64,000 nt of DNA from Lysobacterales bacterium 66-474. Lineage in GTDB: Bacteria; Pseudomonadota; Gammaproteobacteria; Xanthomonadales; Rhodanobacteraceae. The stretch is from NCBI GenBank assembly GCA_001899805.1, contig MKWP01000007.1:62001-126000 (forward strand). The letters run 5' to 3'. The notes under the pieces are model-generated. The model was not told the DNA's origin, searched no databases, and saw only the letters and a list, made by a program, of their open reading frames with translations. A program made the translations under genes and the position numbers. This document shows, piece by piece, positions 46,701 to 56,044 of the stretch. How positions within the stretch are numbered: position 1 is the first letter of the stretch; the number at the start of each line of letters is the position of its first letter.

Positions 46701-47477
46701 ATGTCCGACCTTTTCATCCACAGCGAAGGCCAGGGCGGCCCCCACCTCGTGTTGCTGCACGGCTGGGCCATGCACGGCGGCGTGTTCGCGCCGCTGGTCG
46801 AGGCCTTGCGCGACCGCTGCACCCTGCACGTGGTCGACCTCCCGGGCCACGGCCGCTCGCGTGACTGCAATGTTTCATTGCAACCCGCCGAGTGCGCGAA
46901 AGCCATCGCCGAACGCGTGCCGCCGGCGATCTGGCTCGGCTGGTCGCTGGGCGGTTTGCATGCGCTGCAGGCCGCGCTGGATTTTCCGGAACAGGTGCAC
47001 GGGCTCGCGATGTTGTGCGCCTCGCCGCGTTTTGTGCGCGCTGCCGACTGGCCGCACGCGGTGTCGCCGGAGATCCTGCAGGACTTCGGGCGCGATCTCG
47101 AAACCGATTACGAAGGCACGCTGGACCGTTTCCTCGCGCTGGAAGCGCTGGGCAGCGATTGCGCGCAGGCCGATCTCCGCACATTGCGCGCCGACACCTT
47201 CAACGAATTCCGCCCGCAGGTGCGCGCACTCACGGAAGGGTTGGACGTGCTGGAACACACGGACCTGCGCGCGCGCTTGCGCGAACTCGAGATGCCGAGC
47301 GCCTGGATTGCGGGGCGCCGTGACCGCCTGGTCCCCTGGCAGGCCATGCAGTGGAGCGCGGACCAGTGCCATGGTGCGTTCGCGCGGATCGAAGGCGGCG
47401 GCCACGCCCCCTTCATCGGTCATGTGCGCGATGTGATCGCGGCCTTGGCGCCCCTGCTTGCGGCGGTGCCGGCATGA
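46701..47477 (+). CDS. bioH: Pimeloyl-ACP methyl ester esterase
   Basis: The 258-residue alpha/beta hydrolase removes the methyl group from pimeloyl-ACP methyl ester, ending BioC-type chain building. HGWAMHGGVF is the HG motif, S82 in GWSLGG the nucleophile, D208 in GRRDRLVPW and H235 in GGGHAPFIGH complete the triad. The bioC ATG overlaps its TGA by four bases. Operon position between bioF and bioC supports BioH over other hydrolases. Confidence 0.94.
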   Translation: MSDLFIHSEGQGGPHLVLLHGWAMHGGVFAPLVEALRDRCTLHVVDLPGHGRSRDCNVSLQPAECAKAIAERVPPAIWLGWSLGGLHALQAALDFPEQVHGLAMLCASPRFVRAADWPHAVSPEILQDFGRDLETDYEGTLDRFLALEALGSDCAQADLRTLRADTFNEFRPQVRALTEGLDVLEHTDLRARLRELEMPSAWIAGRRDRLVPWQAMQWSADQCHGAFARIEGGGHAPFIGHVRDVIAALAPLLAAVPA

Positions 47478-48358
47478 ACGACGCACGGCTCGACTTGCGC
47501 CAAGTCCGCCATGCCTTCGCGCGCGCGGCCGCGACCTACGAACAACACGACGCCTTGCAACGCGAAGTCGAGGCGCGCCTGTTCGACAGCCTCGATTACT
47601 TCGAAGGCAAGCCCGCGCGCGTGCTCGATGTCGGCTGCGGCACCGGCCGCGGCAGTGCGCGTTTGAAAAAGCGCTGGCGCGACGCCGAGGTCATCGCGCT
47701 GGATCTGTCGCCGCCGATGCTGCGCCAGGCGCGCCGGCACGCGGGCTGGTGGAAGCCGTTCGCGCGGGTGTGCGCGGACGGCCTGGCGTTGCCGTTCCCG
47801 GATCGCAGCATGGACGTGGTGTATTCCAACCTGTGCCTGCAATGGTGCGACACCCCACGCGCGTTGTTCGCGGAATTCGCGCGCGTGTTGAAGCCCGGCG
47901 GATTCCTGGCTGCGTCCAGCTTCGGCCCCGATACCCTGTCCGAGTTGCGCGCCGCCTGGGCCACGGCCGACGACGCGCGCGCGCACGTCGGCCGGTTCCT
48001 GGACTTGCACGATCTCGGCGACGCGGCGCTGGCGGCGGGACTGAAAGATCCGGTGCTGGATTCCGACCGCATCACCAAGCATTACCCCGAAGTGCGCACA
48101 TTGCTGGTCGACCTGAAGGGACTCGGCGCCACCAATGCCGATCTCGACCGCGCGCGCGGACTCACCGGCAAGACACGCTTCAAGGCGATGCTCGATGCCT
48201 ACGAAACACGCCGCCGGGACGGCCGCATCCCGGCGACCTGGGAAGTCGTCACCTTGCACGCATGGGGATTTCCGGCCGACGCGATGCCGCTCTACGGCGG
48301 CCGCGACACCCGTTTCGAAGTGATCAGCCGGCGCGAACCCCGGCCGCGCAGCGAATGA
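47474..48358 (+). CDS. bioC: Malonyl-ACP O-methyltransferase
   Basis: The 294-residue SAM methyltransferase methylates malonyl-ACP so that the fatty acid machinery can build a pimeloyl chain. Motif I is LDVGCGTGRGS (51-61), DLSPPMLRQAR the acidic loop, and DVVYSNLCLQWCDTP the BioC-typical post-motif. The N-terminus VRHAFARAAATYEQHDALQ matches the family start. It is coupled to bioH by ATGA overlap. BioA and BioD are not in the window. Confidence 0.95.
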   Translation: MNDARLDLRQVRHAFARAAATYEQHDALQREVEARLFDSLDYFEGKPARVLDVGCGTGRGSARLKKRWRDAEVIALDLSPPMLRQARRHAGWWKPFARVCADGLALPFPDRSMDVVYSNLCLQWCDTPRALFAEFARVLKPGGFLAASSFGPDTLSELRAAWATADDARAHVGRFLDLHDLGDAALAAGLKDPVLDSDRITKHYPEVRTLLVDLKGLGATNADLDRARGLTGKTRFKAMLDAYETRRRDGRIPATWEVVTLHAWGFPADAMPLYGGRDTRFEVISRREPRPRSE

Positions 48359-48376
48359 CCTGCGCCGGCGTGCGAC

Positions 48377-49447
48377 TCAGTGCGCGGCGGTATCCGCCAC
48401 TTCGAGGATCGTGAAGCTGCCCGGCTTCACGGACGGTCGCGGATGCGGATGCGCCGCAGTCGGCTCGGGGCGCACACCGAATTCAGCCGCGGACAGGAAG
48501 ATACGACCGCTGGCATCGTCCAGCGCCATCGTGCGTGCGCTCTTCTGCGTCGATACGTTTTGCAGCACGGTGTAGTGGTCCGGCGACGCTTCGCGCACCA
48601 CGGTCAACGTGCCGCTGCGGCCGTTGGAGCTGAAGACCAGTTGGCGTTGCGGATCGAAGCGCGCGGCATCCGGACCCTCGCCGATCGGTACGCTGGCAAC
48701 TGCTTTGCCGTTGCCGGCATCGGTCACCGCCATGACCTTGTTCTGGCAAACCGAGAACAGGCGATGGTGCGCGACATCGATCGCTAGGCCGGACGGGGAA
48801 TCGCAATCCTTGAGCGGCCACGTTGCCGCGACCCTCATCGCCACGGGATCGATTTCGACCAGTTCGTTCCTGCTCTCGATGTTGTCGAACACATGCCCGT
48901 GCCCGTCGCTGACCGCAAATTCAGGTCGCCCCGGCAGCGCCACGTGGCCGAGCAGCTTGCCGGTCTTTGCGTCGAGCACGCTGGCGTCGTTGCTGTCGCC
49001 GTTGAACGTGAAAACCCGGCGCGAGAAAGGGTCATACAGGATCGCGTCGGGATCCTTCGCGCCGACGCCGATGGTCTGCACGACTTTCAACGTGGCCGGG
49101 TCGAACACCGTCACGGTGTTCGCATGCCCGTTGCTGACGAAGCCGCGATGCAGGTCGCCCGCGAGCGCGATGCCGTGCACGCCCGAAAGGCCATCGATCA
49201 CCCCGACCACGGAGCTCTTGGCCATGGATGGCATTCTCGCTACATCCAGCACGAGCACGCGATCCGAACGACTGACGTACAGGCGCTGCGCGGGTTGATC
49301 GATCGCGAGGTAATCCCAACCGCCCTCGCCGCCGAGCGCATGACGATCCACGACCCGCCATCCGGAATCCGCCGGGCCAGCCGATGCGACGGTCGCCACA
49401 CCCGCCAATGCCAACGCCGTGACCCGTGCCGCCAGTGATTTGTGCAT
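48377..49447 (-). CDS. Exported YncE-like beta-propeller protein
   Basis: The 356-residue protein has a signal peptide (MHKSLAARVTALALAGVATVASA) and repeated YVTN/NHL-like blades, for example RLYVSRSDRVLVLDV, GFVSNGHANTVTVFDPATLKVVQTIGVG, RVFTFNGDSNDASVLDAKTGKLLG and LFSVCQNKVMAVTDAGNGKAVAS. Such periplasmic propellers bind ligands, DNA or partner proteins; the job is unknown. It converges with bioC and is divergent from the EamA gene. Confidence 0.85.
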   Translation of the reverse strand: MHKSLAARVTALALAGVATVASAGPADSGWRVVDRHALGGEGGWDYLAIDQPAQRLYVSRSDRVLVLDVARMPSMAKSSVVGVIDGLSGVHGIALAGDLHRGFVSNGHANTVTVFDPATLKVVQTIGVGAKDPDAILYDPFSRRVFTFNGDSNDASVLDAKTGKLLGHVALPGRPEFAVSDGHGHVFDNIESRNELVEIDPVAMRVAATWPLKDCDSPSGLAIDVAHHRLFSVCQNKVMAVTDAGNGKAVASVPIGEGPDAARFDPQRQLVFSSNGRSGTLTVVREASPDHYTVLQNVSTQKSARTMALDDASGRIFLSAAEFGVRPEPTAAHPHPRPSVKPGSFTILEVADTAAH

Positions 49448-49511
49448 GCAGGTGTCTCGCAGGTAATCGCGGCGCACTATCCTACGCGTTTCTTTGCGAA
49501 CGCTTATCCGG

Positions 49512-50399
49512 ATGACGGACACTCGCGACTCCACCCGTGCGGCATGGATCGGCCTGCTGGTCCTGACCGTCGTCTGGAGCCTCAACTGGTCGGTGATGAA
49601 GGTGGCGACGTGCTACAGCGGCCCTTTCACGTTCAGCGCGCAGCGCTACGTGATCGGCACCGCGGTGCTGTTCGCGCTGCTGGCGTTGCAACGACGCAAC
49701 CTCAAACCGACGCCGTGGCTGCCGACGATCGCGATCGGGCTTTGCCAGACCTGCGCGTTCCAGGCGCTGGCGCAATGGGCGCTGGTGTCGGGCGGCGCGG
49801 GCAAGACCGCGCTGCTGGCCTACAGCATGCCGTTCTGGGTGGTGCCGCTGGCGTGGTGGTGGTTGCACGAAAAACCGGGGCTCACGCGCTGGATCTGCAT
49901 CGCGCTGGCGGCGGCGGGTTTCGTGTGCGTGGTGGAACCGTGGCGCCCGATCGGCGCGCCGCACAGCATCGTGCTGGCGCTGCTCGCCGGGCTCGCGTGG
50001 GCGATCGCGACCGTGCTGTCCAAGTGGGTGTTCCAGAAATACCCCGAGGTGACGCCACTCAGGTTGACCGCGTGGCAAATGTTGATCGGCACCCTGGGCC
50101 TCGTGGTCCTCGCACTCGCCGCCCGCGAGCGCGCGACAGCGTGGACCGGCGAATACATCGCCGCGCTGCTCTACAACGGCTTGTTGTCGTCCGGCGTGTG
50201 CTGGGTGCTGTGGGCGCTGATCGTGCAGCGTCTGTCGGCAAACGTGGCCGGACTCACCAGCCTCGCGGTGCCGGTCGCCGGCGTGTTGTTTGCCTGGGGG
50301 CTTCTGGCTGAACGTCCGACCCCGGCTGAATGGCTGGGCATCGTGCTGATCGGGATTGCCCTCGCTGCTTTGCAATTCAGGCGCCGCGTGCCAGCATAA
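49512..50399 (+). CDS. EamA/DMT-family transporter
   Basis: The 295-residue protein has ten membrane helices in two EamA repeats, beginning [22 protein letters not shown], with [17 protein letters not shown] ending the first half and [30 protein letters not shown] ending the second. It probably exports metabolites or amino acids. ATG 49512 is preferred; an in-frame TTG lies at 49494. It precedes the polysaccharide genes by 44 bp and could be on their transcript, but no functional tie is evident. Confidence 0.85.
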   Translation: MTDTRDSTRAAWIGLLVLTVVWSLNWSVMKVATCYSGPFTFSAQRYVIGTAVLFALLALQRRNLKPTPWLPTIAIGLCQTCAFQALAQWALVSGGAGKTALLAYSMPFWVVPLAWWWLHEKPGLTRWICIALAAAGFVCVVEPWRPIGAPHSIVLALLAGLAWAIATVLSKWVFQKYPEVTPLRLTAWQMLIGTLGLVVLALAARERATAWTGEYIAALLYNGLLSSGVCWVLWALIVQRLSANVAGLTSLAVPVAGVLFAWGLLAERPTPAEWLGIVLIGIALAALQFRRRVPA

Positions 50400-50443
50400 C
50401 GCGCTGCAAAACACTCCCGAATTGCTTCGCCCAAGGATCTCGC

Positions 50444-51736
50444 ATGGCCACAGCCCAGTTGCCCCGTCCCGAAGCCATCCGTCTGGCCGTGATAGGCCTC
50501 GGCTACGTCGGTCTGCCGCTGGCGGTCGGTTTTGGACGGAAATTGCCCACCCTGGGCTTCGACGTCAACGCTGCGCGCATCGAGGAACTGAAACAGCACC
50601 GCGACCATACCCTGGAAGTGTCGCCCGACGAATTGCGTACGACCACCCAACTCGGCTTCAGCCACGATGCGAAGGACCTCAAGGGCTGCAACGTCTTCAT
50701 CGTTACCGTGCCGACGCCGATCGACCGCGCCAAACGCCCCGACCTGCGTCCGCTGGAAGCCGCCAGCCGTACCGTCGGCGGCGCCATCGACCGCGGCGGC
50801 GTGGTGGTTTTCGAATCGACCGTCTATCCCGGTGCGACCGAGGAAGTGTGCGTGCCGATCATCGAGCGCGAGTCGGGCCTGAAGTTCAACGTCGATTTCT
50901 TCGCCGGCTACAGCCCGGAACGGATCAACCCCGGCGATAAGCAGCACCGGCTCGACACCATCAAGAAGGTCACCTCGGGTTCGACGCCGGAAGTCGCGGA
51001 TTTCGTCGATGCGCTGTACCAGCGCGTGGTCAGCGCCGGTACCCACAAGGCCGCGAGCATCAAGGTGGCCGAGGCCGCCAAGGTGATCGAGAACACCCAG
51101 CGCGATTTGAACATCGCACTGATCAACGAACTGGCGCTGATCTTCCACCGCATGGGCATCGACACCCTGGACGTGCTGGAAGCGGCCGGCACCAAATGGA
51201 ATTTCCTGCCGTTCCGGCCGGGGCTGGTGGGCGGCCACTGCATCGGCGTCGACCCGTATTACCTCACCCACAAGGCGCAGGAAATCGGCTACCACCCCGA
51301 GGTGATCCTGTCCGGCCGCCGCATCAATGACGGCATGGGCCAGCACGTGGCCGAACGGGTGATCCGGCTGATGCTGGAAAAGCGCATCCACGTCGCCGGC
51401 GCCAAGGTGCTGGTGCTGGGCCTGACGTTCAAGGAAAACTGCCCGGACCTGCGCAACACCCGCGTCACGGACATCATCGACGAATTCCGCGCCTGCCACG
51501 CCGACATCGACGTCTACGATCCATGGGTCGACCCTTCCGAAGCGCGGCACGAATACGGGATCGACCTCAACCCCGACCTGCGCCCCGGCACCTACGACGC
51601 GATCGTGCTGGCCGTGGCGCACCACCAGTTCACCGACATGGGCGCGGCGGCCCTGCGCGGTTTGGGCAAACCCGATTGCGTGCTGTTCGATGTGAAGAAC
51701 GTGCTGCCGAGGGACAGCGTCGACGATCGGCTGTAG
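50444..51736 (+). CDS. Nucleotide-sugar C6 dehydrogenase (TviB/WbpO type)
   Basis: The 430-residue NAD enzyme oxidises C6 of a UDP-sugar (UDP-GlcNAc or UDP-GalNAc in TviB/WbpO relatives) to the uronate. The Rossmann motif is GLGYVG at 18-23. The catalytic cysteine is C266 in [15 protein letters not shown], and FVAGYSPER-like [15 protein letters not shown] is a family hallmark. AAGGA lies before ATG 50444. Together with the epimerase downstream it supplies uronic acid precursors for the exopolysaccharide. UDP-glucose specificity is less likely from the motifs but not excluded. Confidence 0.9.
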   Translation: MATAQLPRPEAIRLAVIGLGYVGLPLAVGFGRKLPTLGFDVNAARIEELKQHRDHTLEVSPDELRTTTQLGFSHDAKDLKGCNVFIVTVPTPIDRAKRPDLRPLEAASRTVGGAIDRGGVVVFESTVYPGATEEVCVPIIERESGLKFNVDFFAGYSPERINPGDKQHRLDTIKKVTSGSTPEVADFVDALYQRVVSAGTHKAASIKVAEAAKVIENTQRDLNIALINELALIFHRMGIDTLDVLEAAGTKWNFLPFRPGLVGGHCIGVDPYYLTHKAQEIGYHPEVILSGRRINDGMGQHVAERVIRLMLEKRIHVAGAKVLVLGLTFKENCPDLRNTRVTDIIDEFRACHADIDVYDPWVDPSEARHEYGIDLNPDLRPGTYDAIVLAVAHHQFTDMGAAALRGLGKPDCVLFDVKNVLPRDSVDDRL

Positions 51737-51753
51737 CCAGCCTTTCGCCGTTT

Positions 51754-51894
51754 CCTTCTCCCTGCGGGAGAAGGTGGCGCGCAGCGCCGGATGAGGGTCC
51801 GGCATCGCGCGTCAAACCGATGCCCGGGACGGGTTTTCGCGGGCCCGTACCCTCACCCGCCCCTGACGGGGCACCCTCTCCCGAAGGGAGAGGG
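51754..51894. repeat. Palindromic repeat family A (copy 10)
   Basis: CCTTCTCCC with GGGAGAAGG at 51754-51774, tail GCGCAGCGCCGGATGAGGGT, then ACCCTCACCCGCCCC and CCCTCTCCC with GGGAGAGGG at 51874-51894. It separates the dehydrogenase and epimerase genes. Confidence 0.85.
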
Positions 51895-51914
51895 CATTCC
51901 ACAAGGAGGATTTC

Positions 51915-52922
51915 GTGCGAATTCTCGTCACCGGCGCCGCCGGCTTCATCGGATCCACCTTGAGCCTGCGCCTGCTTGCGCGCGGCGACGAGGTGCTCGG
52001 CGTCGACAATCTCAACGATTACTACGACGTCACCCTGAAGCAGGCGCGACTGGACCGCCTGACCCCGCATCCCGGTTTCACGTTCGCCAAGGTCAGTATC
52101 GAGGACCGCCCGGCGCTGGAAAAGGCGTTCCACGGTTTCCGGCCGCAACGCGTGGTGAACCTCGCCGCCCAGGCCGGGGTGCGCTACTCCATCGAAAACC
52201 CCTACGCCTACGTCGAATCCAACCTGGTCGGTTTCATCAACATCCTCGAAGCCTGCCGGCGCGGCAAGGTCGAGCACCTTGTATATGCCTCATCCAGCTC
52301 GGTCTACGGCGCCAATCGCAAGCTGCCGTTCTCGGTCCAGGATCCCGTCGATCATCCGGTGAGCCTGTACGCCGCCACCAAGAAGGCCAACGAGTTGATG
52401 GCACACACCTACAGCCATCTGTACAACCTGCCGACCACCGGCCTGCGGTTCTTCACCGTGTATGGCCCTTGGGGCCGGCCGGACATGGCCTTGTTCCTGT
52501 TCACCCGCAAGATCCTCGCGGGCGAGCCGATCGACGTGTTCAACCACGGCCACCACACCCGCGATTTCACCTACATCGACGACATCGTGGAAGGCGTGAT
52601 CCGCGCCCTCGACCACGTGCCCGGCCCCGATCCGGCCTACGACCCGCTGCACCCGAACTCCGCCACCTCGTCGGCGCCGTACCGCGTGTACAACATCGGC
52701 AACAGCCACCCGGTCCAGCTTTCGCACTACATCGAGGTGCTGGAGGACTGCCTCGGCCGCAAGGCCGAGAAGAACCTGCTGCCGCTGCAGCCCGGCGACG
52801 TGCCCGATACGAGTGCGGAGGTCACCGAATTGATGGAAGATACCGGCTACCGACCGGACACGCGCGTGGAAGAAGGCGTGCGGCGATTCGTCGAGTGGTA
52901 CCGGCGCTATTACGGCGTCTGA
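51915..52922 (+). CDS. UDP-uronate 4-epimerase (NAD-dependent SDR)
   Basis: The 335-residue extended SDR has GAAGFIG (7-13) for [12 protein letters not shown] with the catalytic serine region, and Y152 with K156 in [28 protein letters not shown] is characteristic of UDP-glucuronate 4-epimerases (CapI-like), so it probably acts on the product of the dehydrogenase. The start is GTG 51915 with a strong AAGGAGGA site. The sigma-54 promoter of the next operon begins only 11 bases after its stop. Confidence 0.9.
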   Translation: MRILVTGAAGFIGSTLSLRLLARGDEVLGVDNLNDYYDVTLKQARLDRLTPHPGFTFAKVSIEDRPALEKAFHGFRPQRVVNLAAQAGVRYSIENPYAYVESNLVGFINILEACRRGKVEHLVYASSSSVYGANRKLPFSVQDPVDHPVSLYAATKKANELMAHTYSHLYNLPTTGLRFFTVYGPWGRPDMALFLFTRKILAGEPIDVFNHGHHTRDFTYIDDIVEGVIRALDHVPGPDPAYDPLHPNSATSSAPYRVYNIGNSHPVQLSHYIEVLEDCLGRKAEKNLLPLQPGDVPDTSAEVTELMEDTGYRPDTRVEEGVRRFVEWYRRYYGV

Positions 52923-52932
52923 GAAGCACGAC

Positions 52933-52949
52933 TGGCACACAAATTGCTT
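52933..52949 (+). promoter_or_regulatory. Sigma-54 promoter of the exopolysaccharide export operon
   Basis: TGGCACACAAATTGCTT matches the -24/-12 consensus TGGCAC-N5-TTGCW at every defined base. It lies 75 bp before the export lipoprotein ATG, in the intergenic gap, correctly oriented. Transcription should begin near 52959 and need an enhancer-binding protein, which is not in the window. Confidence 0.8.
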
Positions 52950-52967
52950 GAAGTTTCTCAATATTGG

Positions 52968-52987
52968 AGTGTGATACGTTTCACACT
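52968..52987. promoter_or_regulatory. CRP/Clp-type binding site
   Basis: TGTGATACGTTTCACA (52970-52985) has perfect TGTGA-N6-TCACA half sites, extended to seven-base arms AGTGTGA and TCACACT. Clp, the Xanthomonad CRP homologue, binds such sites near exopolysaccharide genes. Its position just downstream of the predicted sigma-54 start suggests repression or a second promoter. Confidence 0.7.
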
Positions 52988-53023
52988 TTCGTAACGCATC
53001 TCCTCCCGCAAAAGGGCCAAGCG

Positions 53024-53644
53024 ATGAATATCCTGATTCGTCTCGGCGGTCTGGCGTGCCTGTTGTTGCTCGCCGCCTGCACCACCATGCCGGCGTCCAA
53101 CGAAGCCCCGCCGGTCACGGCCCACCCCGAGGCGGTGGCCAACTATCACATCGGCGTCGACGACCAGCTGCAGGTCACGGTCTGGCAGAACCCCGAGCTC
53201 AGCGTCAGCGTGCCGGTCCGTCCCGACGGCAAGATCACCGTGCCGCTGATCGGCGACGTGCAGGCTGGTGGCCAGACACCCACCGAAGTGTCCACGGAAA
53301 TCCAGGACAAGCTGAAGGCGTTCGTGCGCGACCCGCAGGTCGCGGTGATCGTCACCCAGTTGCGCAGCCACGAATACCTGACCCGCGTCAGCGTGACCGG
53401 CGCCGTGCAGCACCCGTTATCCGCCCCTTACCACCAGGGCATGACCGTACTCGATGCGATCCTTGCCGCGGGTGGCGTGAACGTGTACGCCGCGGCCGAT
53501 GACACGGTGCTGTACCGCAAGGTCGACGGTACCACCAAGGCGTATCGCGTGCGGCTGGACAAGATCCTGCAGTCGGGCGATCTCGCGACCAACTATCCCC
53601 TGCAACCCGGCGACGTCATCACGGTACCGACGCGCAGCTTCTGA
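53024..53644 (+). CDS. Polysaccharide export lipoprotein (Wza-like)
   Basis: The 206-residue outer-membrane lipoprotein has a lipobox ending at C19 (LLLLAAC). The poly-export domain (YHIGVDDQLQVTVWQNPELS, VRPDGKITVPLIGDVQAGG) and one SLBB-like repeat (VSVTGAVQHPLSAPYHQGMTVLDAILAAGG) follow. It is shorter than E. coli Wza, as in EpsD/EpsA-type systems, and should form the export channel with the barrel protein encoded downstream. First gene behind the sigma-54 promoter. Confidence 0.92.
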   Translation: MNILIRLGGLACLLLLAACTTMPASNEAPPVTAHPEAVANYHIGVDDQLQVTVWQNPELSVSVPVRPDGKITVPLIGDVQAGGQTPTEVSTEIQDKLKAFVRDPQVAVIVTQLRSHEYLTRVSVTGAVQHPLSAPYHQGMTVLDAILAAGGVNVYAAADDTVLYRKVDGTTKAYRVRLDKILQSGDLATNYPLQPGDVITVPTRSF

Positions 53645-53666
53645 TCCCGCGTGCGAGTCAAGAGCG

Positions 53667-55256
53667 ATGAGCAACGAACTGACCACAGTCCAGGCTACCC
53701 CGCCTCCGCCCGCCAGCGTCCCGTTCAACGTCGCGACCCTGGCCGAGACGATGCTGAAGGAAGCCCGCCGGCGCCGCGTGGTGCTGGCCGCCCTGTTCGC
53801 GGCGATCGCGTTGCTGGCACTGGTGTTCGGCGTGTTCTGGCCCAAGAAGTTCGTCGCCGAGACCACGATCCTGGTCCAGGAAAACAACATCATCAAGCCG
53901 CTGACCGAAGGCATCGCGGCGACTACCCAGGTGTCCGACCGCGCCGACATCGCGCGCGAGGTGATCTTCAGCCAGGATTCGCTGGACCAGCTGCTTGCGG
54001 ACGGCGGCTGGGACGTGTCCAAGTTGTCCCCGATCAAACGTGACGAACTGATCGACCGGCTCAAGGGCCATACCAACATCGAGACATCGAAGAACGGACT
54101 GCTGTTGCGCATCAGCTACAACGATTCCGACCCCAAGCGCGTTTACGACCTCACCCGCGACATGGCACGCTTGTTCATCGCCAAGAGCCTCGCTTCCAAG
54201 GAGGCCGAAAGCACCAGCGCCTACGATTTCATGAACAGCCAGGTCGAGGAGTACCACAAGAAATTGGTCGCGGCCTCCGACGCGCTGCAGAGCTACATCG
54301 CCAGCCACCCGGACGCATCGCCCGGCGCCATCGCCGATACCAGCGCGCGCATTTCGGTCCTGCGCAGCCAGATCGAAAACTCGAAAGTGCAGGCGGCGCA
54401 ATTCAGCTCGCAGGCCGCCGCGATGGGCGGCTCGCTGAGCGGCCAGTCGCAGATCTCGACCGTGCAGACGCGCGAGGACGTGTACCGCGCCCAGATCGCG
54501 CAGTTGCAGTCGCACCTGAGCCAGTTGCTGCTGACCTACACCGACAACTACCCGGACGTGGTGCGTACCCGCCACCAGATCGACGACCTGAAACAGCAGC
54601 TTGCAACCGCGCAGACCCAGAAGCAGGCTGCGGCTGCGGTCGGCACCGCGATCGACAACCCGGTCACCTTCAACCCGGTCTATTCGAACCTGCAAACCCA
54701 GCTCGCACAGATTCGCGGCAACCTGGCCGCTGCGCACGCAACCGAGGCCACCAGTCAACAACAACTCGCCGTCGAGCTCGCGCGCAGCCAGAAGATCGCA
54801 CAGTCATCGAACGAGGTGGCCAAACTCACCAACAACTTCAATACGGTGAACACGACCTACCAGGATCTGTTGAGACGACGCGAGCAGGCGCGCATCTCCA
54901 TGGACCTCGACAGGGACAAGCAGGGCCTGACCTTCAAGATCCAGGACCCGGCGCGCATGCCACTCATGCCCGTGGGCTTGCGCCTGATGCACTTCGCGGC
55001 CGCGGGTATGCTGATGGGCGTGTGCGTGCCGCTGGGGTTGTTGTTCCTGATCGCGCGCTTCGACCCGCGCACGCGGTCGGCGGACACCCTGGCGCGCGCG
55101 ACCGGATTGCCGGTATTCGCCAGCGTACCGTACTACCGCGACACGCACGATGACGTGCTGGACCGCAAACGCAACCTGCAGTGGATCAGCATCGTGATCG
55201 TCGTGATGATCGCCTACTTCGGCCTGTACCTGATCCGGGTCTTGAATCACATATGA
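53667..55256 (+). CDS. Chain-length determinant protein (Wzz/GNVR family)
   Basis: The 529-residue inner-membrane protein has an N-terminal helix (VVLAALFAAIALLALVFGVFW), a long periplasmic coiled coil (about 200-430, with LRSQIENSKVQAAQF and DDLKQQLATAQTQ), and C-terminal helices around FAAAGMLMGVCVPLGLLFLI and ISIVIVVMIAYFGLYL. It governs polymer length and links export to the cytoplasmic partner. No kinase domain is fused; the partner is the next gene, which overlaps by ATGA. Confidence 0.9.
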   Translation: MSNELTTVQATPPPPASVPFNVATLAETMLKEARRRRVVLAALFAAIALLALVFGVFWPKKFVAETTILVQENNIIKPLTEGIAATTQVSDRADIAREVIFSQDSLDQLLADGGWDVSKLSPIKRDELIDRLKGHTNIETSKNGLLLRISYNDSDPKRVYDLTRDMARLFIAKSLASKEAESTSAYDFMNSQVEEYHKKLVAASDALQSYIASHPDASPGAIADTSARISVLRSQIENSKVQAAQFSSQAAAMGGSLSGQSQISTVQTREDVYRAQIAQLQSHLSQLLLTYTDNYPDVVRTRHQIDDLKQQLATAQTQKQAAAAVGTAIDNPVTFNPVYSNLQTQLAQIRGNLAAAHATEATSQQQLAVELARSQKIAQSSNEVAKLTNNFNTVNTTYQDLLRRREQARISMDLDRDKQGLTFKIQDPARMPLMPVGLRLMHFAAAGMLMGVCVPLGLLFLIARFDPRTRSADTLARATGLPVFASVPYYRDTHDDVLDRKRNLQWISIVIVVMIAYFGLYLIRVLNHI

Positions 55257-56023
55257 GCACCGTCGAGCCAGAATCCACGTCGCGCAACGATTCCGCACCG
55301 ACGCCGATCGATCCCATGCAACGCCGGGTCAACAGCGCCCGGTCGATCGCGCTGATGAGCGACACGCAATCGCTTGCGCCGGCGCAACTGGAAGCCAGGC
55401 GGCTGATCCATCGCGAATACGCCGAATCGGGCATGACCGACGCGTTCCGCGAAATCCGCACGCGCCTGCTGGAACTCAGTGACGGCCAGAATTTCACCAC
55501 GCTGGTGGTCCCCATGAGCGCAGGCTCGGGGGGCAGCTTCGTCGCGCGCAACCTTGCGTTGTCGTTCGCGTTTGATCCGGCCAAGACCTCGCTGCTGGTC
55601 GACTGCGACCTGCGGCACCCGTGCCAGGACAAGGCCTTCGGCATCGACACAGGCCATCACGGCCTGATCGATTACCTCGAGGATCCCTCCCTCGGCATCG
55701 AGCCGATCCTGCACCACACCGGCGTGCCGCGCCTGCGGGTGATCCCGGCCGGCAAACCCGCCGAGGTCCAGGAGGAATACCTGTCGTCATTCCGGATGCG
55801 CGCCGTGATCGACTCGTTGCGCTGCCGCTACCCCGACCGCTACCTGTTCCTCGATGGTCCGCCCATCAAGGGCGCCCCGGATGCCCGCATCCTGTCGGAC
55901 CTCGCCGATTTCGTGGTGGTGGTGGTGGGGTATGGACGCGACAGCGCCGCCGCGGTGAATCAGGCCGTTGCGGGTTTCGACCCGGCCAAGCTGGCGGGAC
56001 TCGTTTTCAACGAACTGCCTTGA
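55253..56023 (+). CDS. CpsD/CapB-like P-loop protein with a degenerate Walker A
   Basis: The 256-residue protein resembles the bacterial tyrosine-kinase partner of chain-length proteins. Walker A-prime SLLVDCD (113-119) and Walker B YLFLDGPP (197-204) are present, but the P-loop reads SAGSGGSFVARNLAL: the lysine expected before the serine or threonine is replaced by glycine at 94. The tyrosine-rich tail of true BY-kinases is also missing; it ends LVFNELP. Nucleotide hydrolysis or autokinase activity is therefore doubtful. It is coupled to the chain-length gene by four-base overlap. Confidence 0.8.
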   Translation: MSTVEPESTSRNDSAPTPIDPMQRRVNSARSIALMSDTQSLAPAQLEARRLIHREYAESGMTDAFREIRTRLLELSDGQNFTTLVVPMSAGSGGSFVARNLALSFAFDPAKTSLLVDCDLRHPCQDKAFGIDTGHHGLIDYLEDPSLGIEPILHHTGVPRLRVIPAGKPAEVQEEYLSSFRMRAVIDSLRCRYPDRYLFLDGPPIKGAPDARILSDLADFVVVVVGYGRDSAAAVNQAVAGFDPAKLAGLVFNELP

Positions 56024-56044
56024 ACTCGACGGGGGAGGGGGATC

